Assembly: GCA_025997215.1 (NCBI GenBank) | Contig: BNUH01000022.1 | Coordinates: forward strand, 1 to 42,071 | Direction of reading: 5' to 3' | Source: Clostridia bacterium | GTDB lineage: Bacteria; Bacillota_A; Clostridia; Christensenellales; Aristaeellaceae | Length of the DNA: 42,071 nt | In this document: positions 8,182 to 15,770 of the stretch, one piece after another | How positions within the stretch are numbered: the first letter of the stretch is position 1 | How the letters are laid out: each line of letters begins with the position of its first letter | The notes under the pieces: model-generated | Database searches by the model: none | Told to the model about the DNA's origin: nothing | What the model saw: only the letters and a program-made list of their open reading frames with translations | Position numbers and translations under genes: made by a program

Positions 8182-9123
8182 CTATATAATAGAACTACCG
8201 CTAACGGCATGGGCGAGTCGATTCACTAACAGCAATAGAACAATACTGATCAGTGATTGAGTCATGCCGATAGCAGTACCGAATGGTATTTCACCGCTGC
8301 CAATACCTATCCTATATGCATATGTTGCAATAACTTCGATTTGTTCAGAAACCATAGGATTGTAGAAGACATAGAACTGCTCAAATCCTGCGTTCATTAT
8401 GCCCCCTATACTGAGTATTAGGAGAGTAAAAAATGTAGGCTGCAAACCAACAACGGTTATATGCAGCATCTTTTGGAAACGATTCGCACCATCCGCGTCA
8501 GCTGCATCGTATAATTCTTGATCTATGCCAGCTATAGCTGATAAATATATGATAGCACTCCATCCTGTAGATTTCCAAATTCCTAATACGAGCTGAAATA
8601 TATAAGTTGCATTAGCGTTAGATAAAAGATTGCGTGTATTGGACATGATACCTACTTTAACGAGCAGATTATTAATCTGTCCTTCACTGCTGAAAAACAT
8701 GAATGCAATCGCATAGACAAGTATCCACGAAATAAAGTTAGGAAAAGATGTCATTGTTTGGATCGTACGCTTAATACGTGAATTAGATATCTCATTCAAT
8801 AAAACAGCAAAAATTAAGGCAATAGGTGAGGCTATTATGTTGAGAAAACCATAAATAAGGGTATTCCTGAACGCTACAGGAAATCGGCTGCGAACCTCAA
8901 ATAACTTCTTGAGATATTTGAGTCCTACATATGTTTGATGGAAAACATCTTTGCTAGGTTTATAATCCGTAAAAGCATATAGCCAGCCGAACAGCTGTGC
9001 ATAGTAGAAAGCCACAATAAATGCGGCAAAAGGCAAAGCCATCCAGAACAACTTCCAATCTTTCTTTTCATGATACGCAGGTTTACGTACCTTTACAGCG
9101 ATATCGTTATGCAATGCGTGCAC
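8182..9123 (-). CDS. Carbohydrate ABC transporter permease (LplB/YteP type)
   Basis: MalF-like partner permease of 313 residues with about six membrane spans (first near LFWMALPFAAFIVAFYYAQL) and an EAA-type loop, ELYDAADADGANRFQKMLHI. The start is a GTG at 9121-9123 inside the end of the lacI gene, so the two genes overlap by 17 bases and are probably translationally coupled; AGGCGG in the lacI tail would be its ribosome binding site. A TTG nine bases further is an alternative start. Confidence 0.9.
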   Translation of the reverse strand: MHALHNDIAVKVRKPAYHEKKDWKLFWMALPFAAFIVAFYYAQLFGWLYAFTDYKPSKDVFHQTYVGLKYLKKLFEVRSRFPVAFRNTLIYGFLNIIASPIALIFAVLLNEISNSRIKRTIQTMTSFPNFISWILVYAIAFMFFSSEGQINNLLVKVGIMSNTRNLLSNANATYIFQLVLGIWKSTGWSAIIYLSAIAGIDQELYDAADADGANRFQKMLHITVVGLQPTFFTLLILSIGGIMNAGFEQFYVFYNPMVSEQIEVIATYAYRIGIGSGEIPFGTAIGMTQSLISIVLLLLVNRLAHAVSGSSII

Positions 9124-10159
9124 CGCCTATCATTACTTTCCCACCAAACGCAGCTGCAAGCTCCGTTGATGAGCGTCTAATTATTTGAGTAGGTATGTAA
9201 ACGCCTTTTTCCGAAAGCGATTCACCTGCAATACATTTAAGCAGTACGCTAATACTCTGCTTAGCTATGGATTGGATATCTTGCAAGACTGTCGTTACTG
9301 GCACAACAGAAACTTCTGCGAAGAGCGAATTATCAAAACCTGTCACTGCTATATCATCAGGTACCTTTAAACCATTTCGTAAAAGCACATTGATTACTCC
9401 AATAGCCATTGTATCATTAACGCACATAATAGCATCTATATGGCTATTCGTAATTATAAGTTTCGCAGTTGCCTCACATGCGGATGAGTAATCGACATTA
9501 TTTACGCGTATAATTTCGTACTCTGCATCACCAGCATCTTTAAGAGCACTAACAAACCCTTCTTCTCTCTGCCTAAGGCTGTTCACGTTTTGAGGACCAG
9601 TGATCATAACATAATGATTGTATGCGTATTTCTCAATCAAATATCGTGTCAATTGATACATCCCATTGAACATATCACAAACGACAAATGGTGCATCTAC
9701 CTCTGGATACATACTAGAGGCGAAAGCAAACGGTATACCATGTGAACGAAGCAGCTTAAAGTAGTCAGGTGAGCTGTTCGGTACATTTACTGGAACTACA
9801 ACTACTCCTTCCACTCGGTTTGCTACCATAGCAGAAATAGTTTCTCGTTCGATCTTAGCATCATTGTTTGAGATCGACACAAATAAACGATAGCCAGCAT
9901 CGCGTGCGTAGATATCAATATATTTGACTAACTGTGAGTAATACACATTCTCTATATCGGGTACGATCAACCCAAGTTCATTGCTTTTTCGACGAACAAG
10001 GTTACGGGCTATAGAGTTGGGTATGTACCCCATCTCGTTAGCTAGTTCGACTACGCGTTCTTTTGTCTCAGCATTAACCAAGCCGCTCCCATTCAACGCA
10101 AGCGATACAGTCGCGGTTGATACGCCGAGGATATCTGCAACGTCTTTCAGAACTACCAA
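9107..10159 (-). CDS. LacI-family transcriptional regulator of the rhamnoside operon
   Basis: The protein has 350 residues: a LacI helix-turn-helix and hinge at 1-60 (LKDVADILGVSTATVSLALN, then VVELANEMGYIPNSIARNL), followed by a periplasmic-binding-protein-like sensor domain. The start is a TTG at 10157-10159; the upstream codon in frame is a stop, and the family usually starts a few residues before the LKDVA motif, so this start is preferred although the GTGAGGAG ribosome binding site is only 3 bases away. It is the first gene of the operon it probably represses: a perfect 14-bp palindrome lies just after the promoter. The inducer is likely a rhamnose-containing sugar (inference). Confidence 0.92.
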   Translation of the reverse strand: MVVLKDVADILGVSTATVSLALNGSGLVNAETKERVVELANEMGYIPNSIARNLVRRKSNELGLIVPDIENVYYSQLVKYIDIYARDAGYRLFVSISNNDAKIERETISAMVANRVEGVVVVPVNVPNSSPDYFKLLRSHGIPFAFASSMYPEVDAPFVVCDMFNGMYQLTRYLIEKYAYNHYVMITGPQNVNSLRQREEGFVSALKDAGDAEYEIIRVNNVDYSSACEATAKLIITNSHIDAIMCVNDTMAIGVINVLLRNGLKVPDDIAVTGFDNSLFAEVSVVPVTTVLQDIQSIAKQSISVLLKCIAGESLSEKGVYIPTQIIRRSSTELAAAFGGKVMIGGARIA

Positions 10160-10178
10160 CTACTCCTCACCCTTAGGC

Positions 10179-10192
10179 TTAAAACGTTTTAA
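10179..10192. promoter_or_regulatory. LacI-type operator
   Basis: TTAAAACGTTTTAA is a perfect palindrome centred on CG, the classic form of a LacI-family operator. It lies between the -10 box and the lacI start, at about the transcription start, so a bound repressor would block initiation or early elongation. Confidence 0.75.
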
Positions 10193-10205
10193 ATAGCTTG
10201 TAAAT

Positions 10206-10234
10206 ATTTTAGCAGAATGACGCATGAATGTCAA
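10206..10234 (-). promoter_or_regulatory. Sigma-A promoter of the lacI-rhamnoside operon
   Basis: On the minus strand: -35 TTGACA (10229-10234), 17-base spacer, -10 TAAAAT (10206-10211). This is the only strong promoter seen ahead of the seven-gene operon. Confidence 0.8.
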
Positions 10235-10267
10235 TAGCCAAGTTTTGGCTGCCAGCCATTCCAAATT

Positions 10268-10434
10268 TGAGAATCGTTACTGTCCAGCAGGGAAGCGGTG
10301 ATTCATGAAATTTGTCCGCTGTAGCGCAATTTACCAGCACTTCAGGCCAAAAACATCGGCTCGCACGTCAGAATTTGACTCTAGAGGTTGTTTTTCTAAC
10401 AACTTTTACACCTACTGGACAGTAACTGAGAATC
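10268..10434. mobile_element. Miniature inverted-repeat element (MITE) with 8-bp target duplication
   Basis: The ends GTTACTGTCCAG (10276-10287) and CTGGACAGTAAC (10415-10426) are perfect 12-bp inverted repeats, extendable to 15 of 16. They are flanked directly by the same 8 bases, TGAGAATC, at 10268-10275 and 10427-10434. The 151-bp interior has no gene; it holds a small hairpin (GTTGTT/AACAAC, 10387-10403). Terminal inverted repeats plus an exact target duplication mean a transposed non-autonomous element. An 8-bp duplication is known for IS66 and some other IS families; I cannot assign the family by eye. Confidence 0.85.
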
Positions 10435-10451
10435 CTTAAGGAGCAGGATCA

Positions 10452-10649
10452 TTGTCCGCGACGGCGGCTAAAACCAAGCAAGACCCACCAGGACCATATC
10501 CATTGCGCACAGCGATGAAATACCTTGCTGTGCTGGGAGGGCATCGCGGCTCTCCCAGCGATGGCAAGGACGGAGTTCAGACTATATGGCGCGGTACATT
10601 TGCGCTGTTCATCCTCGTCGGCTTCTCCCATTATTTGGGTCAAGCTTAG
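10452..10649 (+). pseudogene. DDE transposase C-terminal remnant (IS4-family-like)
   Basis: The open plus-strand frame reads LRTAMKYLAVLGGHRG, then SDGKDGVQTIWRGTFAL. This matches the conserved C-terminal segment of IS4-type transposases (pattern LR.AV...A.LGG...R..DG.PG..TLWRG). The frame is closed upstream by a stop at 10437-10439 and ends at 10647-10649, so only about 65 residues are left and the DDE catalytic core is gone. It begins 18 bases after the target duplication of the MITE. The minus-strand open frame at the same place is a shadow. Confidence 0.6.
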
Positions 10650-10724
10650 CTTTTGAAAGTGGCTCCGGCCGCAGGTGGCGCGAAGCGGCTCGCGACATCG
10701 AGTTAGGAGGGGTTTGCGTTCCTT

Positions 10725-11513
10725 CTACAGCCGCGTCACAATTGCATTCCCGCTCTCGTACCGCTTCAACCCATGGTAGAACCACCACACTGCGAGCGCG
10801 CAGTAGACCGCGCCGCCAGCCAGCGCTGCCGCCGCTATTCCCGGCGCGAATTGATGGATCATTCTCAGCGGTACGTGCACGGCTATCCCGATTGGGATGA
10901 GGCTGTACATCAGCGCACGGACGGGCGCGCCGTAGATATTCTCTGGATATATGCCAAAGTTGACCGAAAATTCCGCGGCCATCTGTCCGACCAGCGACGC
11001 GTCGCCCCAGTAGAAGCTCAACGTATGCGCAGTCAGAATGATCGCGGTAACTATTATGCCGAACACCAGCACGCCTATCGCAAACCACAGCCAAGCCATA
11101 CCACTCGCGCCGTAAACCAGCGCGATGAGTATTATTCCATACGCGACATCGCCGTACGCTGATAATGACGTCCGCGCGCAGGCGAGGTTAAGCAGTACGT
11201 TGCATGGTTGAAGGAGGAAGGTATCCAGTTCACCCGTGACGATCAGGTTGGTCAGCCGCGATACATTTATAAACAGTATTTCGTATAACCCAAATCCGCT
11301 GCTGCTTATCGCCCAGATGAATACGACGTCCTCAAACGTATACCCCGCGATCGACCCGCCCAGCCAGCTGAAAGCGATCCACCAAAAGAATATGAACGCG
11401 CTGTTCGACAGCGCCATCCCAAACGCTTGCGTGATGAAGCTGGCGCGGTACTCCAGCGCGGAGGCCAGGTTCATTCTGAAGTATATGGACATGATGCGCA
11501 GATGTTTTCGCAT
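10725..11513 (-). CDS. ABC-2 type exporter permease (COG3694-like)
   Basis: A 262-residue membrane protein with six hydrophobic stretches, including FITQAFGMALSNSAFIFFWW and YGIILIALVYGASGMAWLWF. It opens RKHLRIMSIYFRMNLASALEYRA, as in the daunorubicin-type ABC-2 permeases, where TGELDTFLLQP is also a familiar segment. It is the last of three genes (ATPase, permease, permease), separated from its partner by 4 bases. The cargo is unknown; relatives are annotated only as uncharacterised export systems. No clear terminator is seen after it. Confidence 0.85.
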   Translation of the reverse strand: MRKHLRIMSIYFRMNLASALEYRASFITQAFGMALSNSAFIFFWWIAFSWLGGSIAGYTFEDVVFIWAISSSGFGLYEILFINVSRLTNLIVTGELDTFLLQPCNVLLNLACARTSLSAYGDVAYGIILIALVYGASGMAWLWFAIGVLVFGIIVTAIILTAHTLSFYWGDASLVGQMAAEFSVNFGIYPENIYGAPVRALMYSLIPIGIAVHVPLRMIHQFAPGIAAAALAGGAVYCALAVWWFYHGLKRYESGNAIVTRL

Positions 11514-11517
11514 GCCG

Positions 11518-12321
11518 TCAGCCTCCGTTCAACTGGAGCCGCTTAACGCACGCTCGGTACGCCAGCAGCACCGCAGCCAGCGACACCGCCAGCCACAGCA
11601 GTTGGCGCGGTACGAGGTACCAGAATGTTTCCGCTGAAAAGCTGACGAATAGCTTTGCGGGTGCCCAGCAGATGTATGAGAACGGCAGATTTTTCGCGAT
11701 ATTCTGCAGCCAGACGGGGAGGAACTCTATCGGAAAGAACATGCCCAGGATAAACGTTATCTTCTGATAAACCATGTATACGGATGAATTCTCTTCGATC
11801 ACGAACGCCGTCAGCCCCAGCGCCATCTGGAAAAAGAAATTCAATAGGAAGCTGATCACAAGCGACAGCAGCAGCGGCGGCAGGTAAATGAGCTTGAATG
11901 TGGTCAGCGGTCCGACGAATACCAGCCCCAGCACGAGCGCCAGCGCGCCGAATCCGACCAGGTTGAGCAGCATCTTCCCAGCGGCGTTGGCCAGTTGGTA
12001 GAATACGTAGTGAATCGGCCGGCCGATCTGGTAGGCGATTGCGCCGGACTTCACCTCGTCATTCATCGCACCGAATATGCCCGTGTTGCCCACGAACTGC
12101 ACCAGCTCGGTCATGATCAGATACCACACCATCTGTACGCGCGTGAAGCCCGGAATCGCATCCACCTCATAGATGCTGCCCCACAGCCTCATAAACACAT
12201 AGATGAACAGCGTGTAAAAGCAGAATCGCGACAAAATCCGCGCGCGGTACGCCATCGCATCGGACAAACTCACGCGCGCAATCAGGACATACTTGCGGGC
12301 ATGTCGAAACGCGGCAGTCAT
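11518..12321 (-). CDS. ABC-2 type exporter permease (COG4587-like)
   Basis: A 267-residue partner permease beginning MTAAFRHARKYVLIARVSL with about six membrane spans. The open frame extends upstream to 12636, but that extension is a shadow of the ATPase gene; the ATG at 12319-12321 overlaps the ATPase stop by 4 bases (ATGA) and is the likely start. The segment DEVKSGAIAYQIGRPIHYVF corresponds to the GELD..LLRP loop of its partner. Confidence 0.85.
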   Translation of the reverse strand: MTAAFRHARKYVLIARVSLSDAMAYRARILSRFCFYTLFIYVFMRLWGSIYEVDAIPGFTRVQMVWYLIMTELVQFVGNTGIFGAMNDEVKSGAIAYQIGRPIHYVFYQLANAAGKMLLNLVGFGALALVLGLVFVGPLTTFKLIYLPPLLLSLVISFLLNFFFQMALGLTAFVIEENSSVYMVYQKITFILGMFFPIEFLPVWLQNIAKNLPFSYICWAPAKLFVSFSAETFWYLVPRQLLWLAVSLAAVLLAYRACVKRLQLNGG

Positions 12322-13304
12322 ACGCTTTTCCCCTGTTGGAATATCGAGGCGATGATCTCCTCCATCGGCGGATCGTTTATCGTGATGTCCAGCACCGTGC
12401 CCAGCGAGGATAGGCGGGACATGACCTCGCCCACCGGACGTATCGCGGTATCCACCTCCAGCGTTATCCTGGACATAACGGTGGATCGTATGATCACACC
12501 GTCCATCTCGGGTATGCTCTGGGGTTGGGTGAATGTGACGTCGATGCGTTTCGTCCTTAAATAATTCGCGCGCATGGCATCCACCGTAGAATCCAGCACG
12601 ATGCTGCCGTGGTCGATCACAACCGCGCGTTTGCACAGATGCTCGATGTCCGACGGGTCATGGCTGGTCAGGAATACAGTTGTGCCACGCTCACGGTTGC
12701 GCTTCAATATCAATTCCCGGATGGTCTGCTTGACCACCACGTCCAGACCGATTGTCGGTTCGTCCAGGAACAGTATCTCCGGATCGTGCAGCAGCGAGGC
12801 CGCCACTTCGCAGCGAATGCGCTGGCCCAGCGAGAGCTTGCGCACGGGCGTGGTGATGAATTCGCCCAGGCCGAACAGATCCGACAGCTCGTCGACGCGG
12901 CGCTTCTTATCGGCGTCGCTGATCTCATATATCGCCGCTAACAGCGTAAAACTATCCAGCGCGGGCAGGTGCATCCACAGCTGCGACTTCTGGCCGAATA
13001 CCGTGCCCACACGCATGGCCAATTTCCGTCGGTCGCGCACGGGTTCAAGCCCCAGCACGGATAACTCGCCCGACGTGGGGTGCAGTATCCCTGTGAGCAT
13101 CTTGATCACGGTGGATTTGCCCGCGCCGTTCGGCCCGATGAAGGCGACCAGCTCGCCCGGCTCGACGGTCAAATCGATGCTGCGAACGGCTTGCACTTCC
13201 CTGCGCTGCGGCTTGACCAGCGCGCGAAAGGATGCCGCGAGGCCTTCGGGCTTCACGCGGGTGAGGTAGAGTTTCGTCAGGGCGCGGGCTGTTATGGCGG
13301 GCAT
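12318..13304 (-). CDS. ABC exporter ATPase (COG4586-like)
   Basis: A 328-residue ATPase with Walker A GPNGAGKST, signature LSLGQRIRCE, Walker B ILFLDEPTIGLD and the switch His in LTSHDPSDIEH. The insert before the first beta-strand (LAASFRALVKPQRREVQAVR) is typical of the subgroup that pairs with the two ABC-2 permeases encoded downstream. The open frame begins at 13412, but the ATG at 13302-13304 (MPAITARALTKLY) has a GAGG 6 bases upstream and fits homologues. The C-terminal 90 residues form an accessory domain. Energises export of an unknown substrate. Confidence 0.9.
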   Translation of the reverse strand: MPAITARALTKLYLTRVKPEGLAASFRALVKPQRREVQAVRSIDLTVEPGELVAFIGPNGAGKSTVIKMLTGILHPTSGELSVLGLEPVRDRRKLAMRVGTVFGQKSQLWMHLPALDSFTLLAAIYEISDADKKRRVDELSDLFGLGEFITTPVRKLSLGQRIRCEVAASLLHDPEILFLDEPTIGLDVVVKQTIRELILKRNRERGTTVFLTSHDPSDIEHLCKRAVVIDHGSIVLDSTVDAMRANYLRTKRIDVTFTQPQSIPEMDGVIIRSTVMSRITLEVDTAIRPVGEVMSRLSSLGTVLDITINDPPMEEIIASIFQQGKSV

Positions 13305-13402
13305 AGGCGGCCTCGTTTCATACGTATCAGGATCAGCATACATCGCGGCGGGGCGGCACTGCGAAAAGGCGAATCCATCAAGCGAAGCTGTGTTATGAGT
13401 GA

Positions 13403-13431
13403 AGTATATCACAACTTAACGCTGTTGTCAA
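13403..13431 (-). promoter_or_regulatory. Sigma-A promoter of the ABC-2 exporter operon
   Basis: On the minus strand: TTGACA (13426-13431), 17-base spacer, TATACT (13403-13408). It is about 100 bases ahead of the chosen ATPase start and supports a transcript with a leader rather than the upstream extension of that frame. Confidence 0.75.
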
Positions 13432-13479
13432 GAAAAGAAAACAATAGAATTTTGTAGGAAGTATTCCCAAAAGAGGTTA

Positions 13480-13806
13480 TCAATAAATTCTAAAACCTTC
13501 CTTTGCAATCGTATATTCTAAAGTAGGCCGCGCTTGAGCCATTCGCTCAAACTGCTGCCAGGGCGAAGCCAGCACATCGACAGGCAGTTGGCCGGAGCGA
13601 TGGATCGCGTGCCGTATATCATGTATATACTCTATAGGCCTCTTACTATCATCCTGCGTCAATACAAATATATCCAGGTCGCTATCCTTATGCTGATCCC
13701 CTCTGGCGTACGACCCAAACAGATATATAGCGTGCGTAGGCACGGTCTCAACCACGCGCTGCACGATTCTGTCCAACTGCTGCTGCACCAGCGGCTCAAA
13801 TGTCAT
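13480..13806 (-). CDS. Minimal nucleotidyltransferase (MNT family)
   Basis: A 108-residue soluble protein with the pol-beta nucleotidyltransferase signature AIYLFGSYARGDQHKDSDLD (GS...DxD metal-binding pair) and a third acidic residue later in LPVDVLAS. Small MNT proteins often pair with a HEPN protein as a toxin-antitoxin system (MntA antitoxin AMPylating HepT), but no HEPN reading frame is beside it here. It has its own promoter and diverges from alaS. An orphan nucleotidyltransferase of unknown target is the safe call. Confidence 0.8.
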   Translation of the reverse strand: MTFEPLVQQQLDRIVQRVVETVPTHAIYLFGSYARGDQHKDSDLDIFVLTQDDSKRPIEYIHDIRHAIHRSGQLPVDVLASPWQQFERMAQARPTLEYTIAKEGFRIY

Positions 13807-13847
13807 TATGATTACCTGCCTTTACCTGCCTTGCGAATAGTGTATGC

Positions 13848-13877
13848 ATTATACATCCTTCATCCATGACTTGACAA
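13848..13877 (-). promoter_or_regulatory. Promoter of the nucleotidyltransferase gene
   Basis: Minus strand: TTGTCA (13872-13877), 18-base spacer, TATAAT (13848-13853). Its -35 box overlaps the -35 box of the divergent alaS promoter. Confidence 0.65.
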
Positions 13878-13899
13878 GCGTGTCTATATTTGTTAATCT
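13871..13899 (+). promoter_or_regulatory. Promoter of alaS
   Basis: Plus strand: TTGACA (13871-13876), 17-base spacer, TAATCT (13894-13899), about 50 bases ahead of the alaS ATG. No T-box antiterminator fits in the short leader. Confidence 0.7.
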
Positions 13900-13949
13900 A
13901 TCGGATGAATCATAAATGATCCGGCGTTATCGCCATAAAGGAGCCTCCC

Positions 13950-15770
13950 ATGCGATCGTTAACCAGCGGTGAACTGCGCTCCCTATACCTGCAATTCTTC
14001 AGCGAACGCGGGCATGCGGTGATCCCCAGCGCGTCCTTGATTCCTGAGAACGACCCGACGGTGCTGTTCACCACGGCGGGCATGCATCCGCTGGTGCCGT
14101 ATCTGCTGGGCGAGCCGCATCCTGCTGGCAAGCGCCTGGTCGATGTGCAGAAGTGTGTGCGTACGGGCGACATCGACGACGTGGGCGACGCATCCCACCT
14201 GACATTCTTTGAGATGCTTGGCAATTGGTCGCTAGGCGATTATTTTAAGAAGGAAGCCATAGCCTGGTCGTGGGAATTCCTGACGTCACCGGAATGGCTG
14301 GATATACCGAAGGATCGGCTGGCGTTCAGCGTATTCGCGGGCGACGAGAACGCGCCCAGGGACGATGAGAGCGCCGGATACTGGCGCGATATGGGCGTGC
14401 CCGCCGACCGCATATTCTACCTACCTAAGGAGAATAACTGGTGGGGTCCAGCGGGATTAACCGGACCATGCGGGCCGGACTCGGAGATGTTCATCATCAC
14501 CGACAAACCGCCGTGCGGACCGGACTGTTCGCCCGCGTGCTCGTGCGGTCGCTACCTGGAGATTTGGAATGATGTATTCATGCAGTATAACAAACAGGCC
14601 GACGGCACGCTCATTCCGTTGCCAAAGCCCAATGTCGATACGGGCATGGGTCTAGAGCGCACGATCGGCGTGCTCACGGGCAAGAAGAGCGTATACGAGA
14701 CGGACTTGTTTGTGGATATACTGGATAGCATCGCCGAGCTGACGGGCAAGGTTTACGGCTCGGATGATGAGACGGCCAAATCATTCCGCATAGTGGCCGA
14801 CCATACGCGCACCGCCGTATTCATGATCGGCGATCCGCGCGGCGTCACGCCGTCCAATGTGGATCAGGGCTACATACTGCGCCGGCTGATTCGACGCGCC
14901 GTACGCCACGGCATGAAGCTAGGCGCGCTGGAAGGGTTCACGGCCAAGATTGCCGAGGGGATTATCGAGCATTACAAGGCGGTGTATCCGGAGCTGGGCC
15001 GAAGCGCATCATTTATTAAAGAACAGCTGATACTAGAGGAGAACCGTTTTCAGCGTACGCTCCAGCAAGGCGTGCGTGAATTCGAGAAGGCTGTCACTCG
15101 CTTGACGGGGAATACCATCGATGGGCTGACCGCGTTCCATCTATATGATACGTACGGTTTCCCCATCGAGATCACCGAGGAAATGGCCAAGGAGCGCGGC
15201 TTGACCGTGGACGTGAATGGCTTCCACGCGAACTTCGCCGAGCATCAGGAGAAGTCGCACGCCGGGGCTGAGCAGCGCTTCAAGGGCGGCTTGGCCGACG
15301 CCAGCGACCAGACGGCGCGGCTGCATACGGCCACGCACCTGCTGCATGCCGCGCTGCGCAAGGTATTAGGCCCGGATGTCGCGCAAAAGGGATCCAATAT
15401 CACGGCGGAACGGCTGCGCTTTGACTTCTCATTCGGACGAAAGATGACGAAAGACGAGCTGACCGAGGTCGAACGGCTGGTGAACGAATCCATCCAGGCC
15501 GACCACCCTATCGGCTGTAACGAGATGACGGTGGACGAGGCGCGGGCTGAAGGCGCGATAGGCTTATTTGAAAGCAAGTACGGTGACCGAGTTAAGGTTT
15601 ACACGATGGGTACGGTATCCAAAGAAATCTGCGGCGGACCGCACGCCGCGCGAACGGGAGAGCTGGTATCATTTTCAATTCAGAAGGAAGAGGCATCTTC
15701 GGCCGGGGTAAGGCGGATCAGGGCGGTGATCGGCGCGGGCTTGGCTGGTTCCACCGGGACAGGGGCATGA
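13950..15770 (+). CDS. alaS: Alanyl-tRNA synthetase, short form
   Basis: The protein charges tRNA-Ala with alanine. The 606 residues hold the class II catalytic core (LRSLYLQFFSERGHAVIPS, then TTAGMHPL, LTFFEMLGNWSLGDYFKKEA, GMGLERT) and an editing domain with HTATHLLH and CGGPHAARTGEL, which supply the metal-binding His/Cys. Usual bacterial AlaRS has about 870 residues; here the beta-barrel between core and editing domain is nearly absent and the C-terminal C-Ala domain is missing. A Cys-rich insert (PPCGPDCSPACSCGRY, about residues 188-203) precedes EIWNDVFMQYN. AAAGGAG stands 6 bases before the ATG. It may be a second, shorter alaS or the only one in the cell; the window does not say. Confidence 0.9.
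   Translation: MRSLTSGELRSLYLQFFSERGHAVIPSASLIPENDPTVLFTTAGMHPLVPYLLGEPHPAGKRLVDVQKCVRTGDIDDVGDASHLTFFEMLGNWSLGDYFKKEAIAWSWEFLTSPEWLDIPKDRLAFSVFAGDENAPRDDESAGYWRDMGVPADRIFYLPKENNWWGPAGLTGPCGPDSEMFIITDKPPCGPDCSPACSCGRYLEIWNDVFMQYNKQADGTLIPLPKPNVDTGMGLERTIGVLTGKKSVYETDLFVDILDSIAELTGKVYGSDDETAKSFRIVADHTRTAVFMIGDPRGVTPSNVDQGYILRRLIRRAVRHGMKLGALEGFTAKIAEGIIEHYKAVYPELGRSASFIKEQLILEENRFQRTLQQGVREFEKAVTRLTGNTIDGLTAFHLYDTYGFPIEITEEMAKERGLTVDVNGFHANFAEHQEKSHAGAEQRFKGGLADASDQTARLHTATHLLHAALRKVLGPDVAQKGSNITAERLRFDFSFGRKMTKDELTEVERLVNESIQADHPIGCNEMTVDEARAEGAIGLFESKYGDRVKVYTMGTVSKEICGGPHAARTGELVSFSIQKEEASSAGVRRIRAVIGAGLAGSTGTGA

Noticed and set aside
11518..12636. 372-residue version of the ABC-2 permease
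   Set aside because: The first 105 residues are an out-of-frame reading of the ATPase gene; the ATG at 12319-12321 overlaps the ATPase stop as expected.
13480..13806. HEPN/MNT toxin-antitoxin system
   Set aside because: Only the nucleotidyltransferase is present; no HEPN frame lies on either side.
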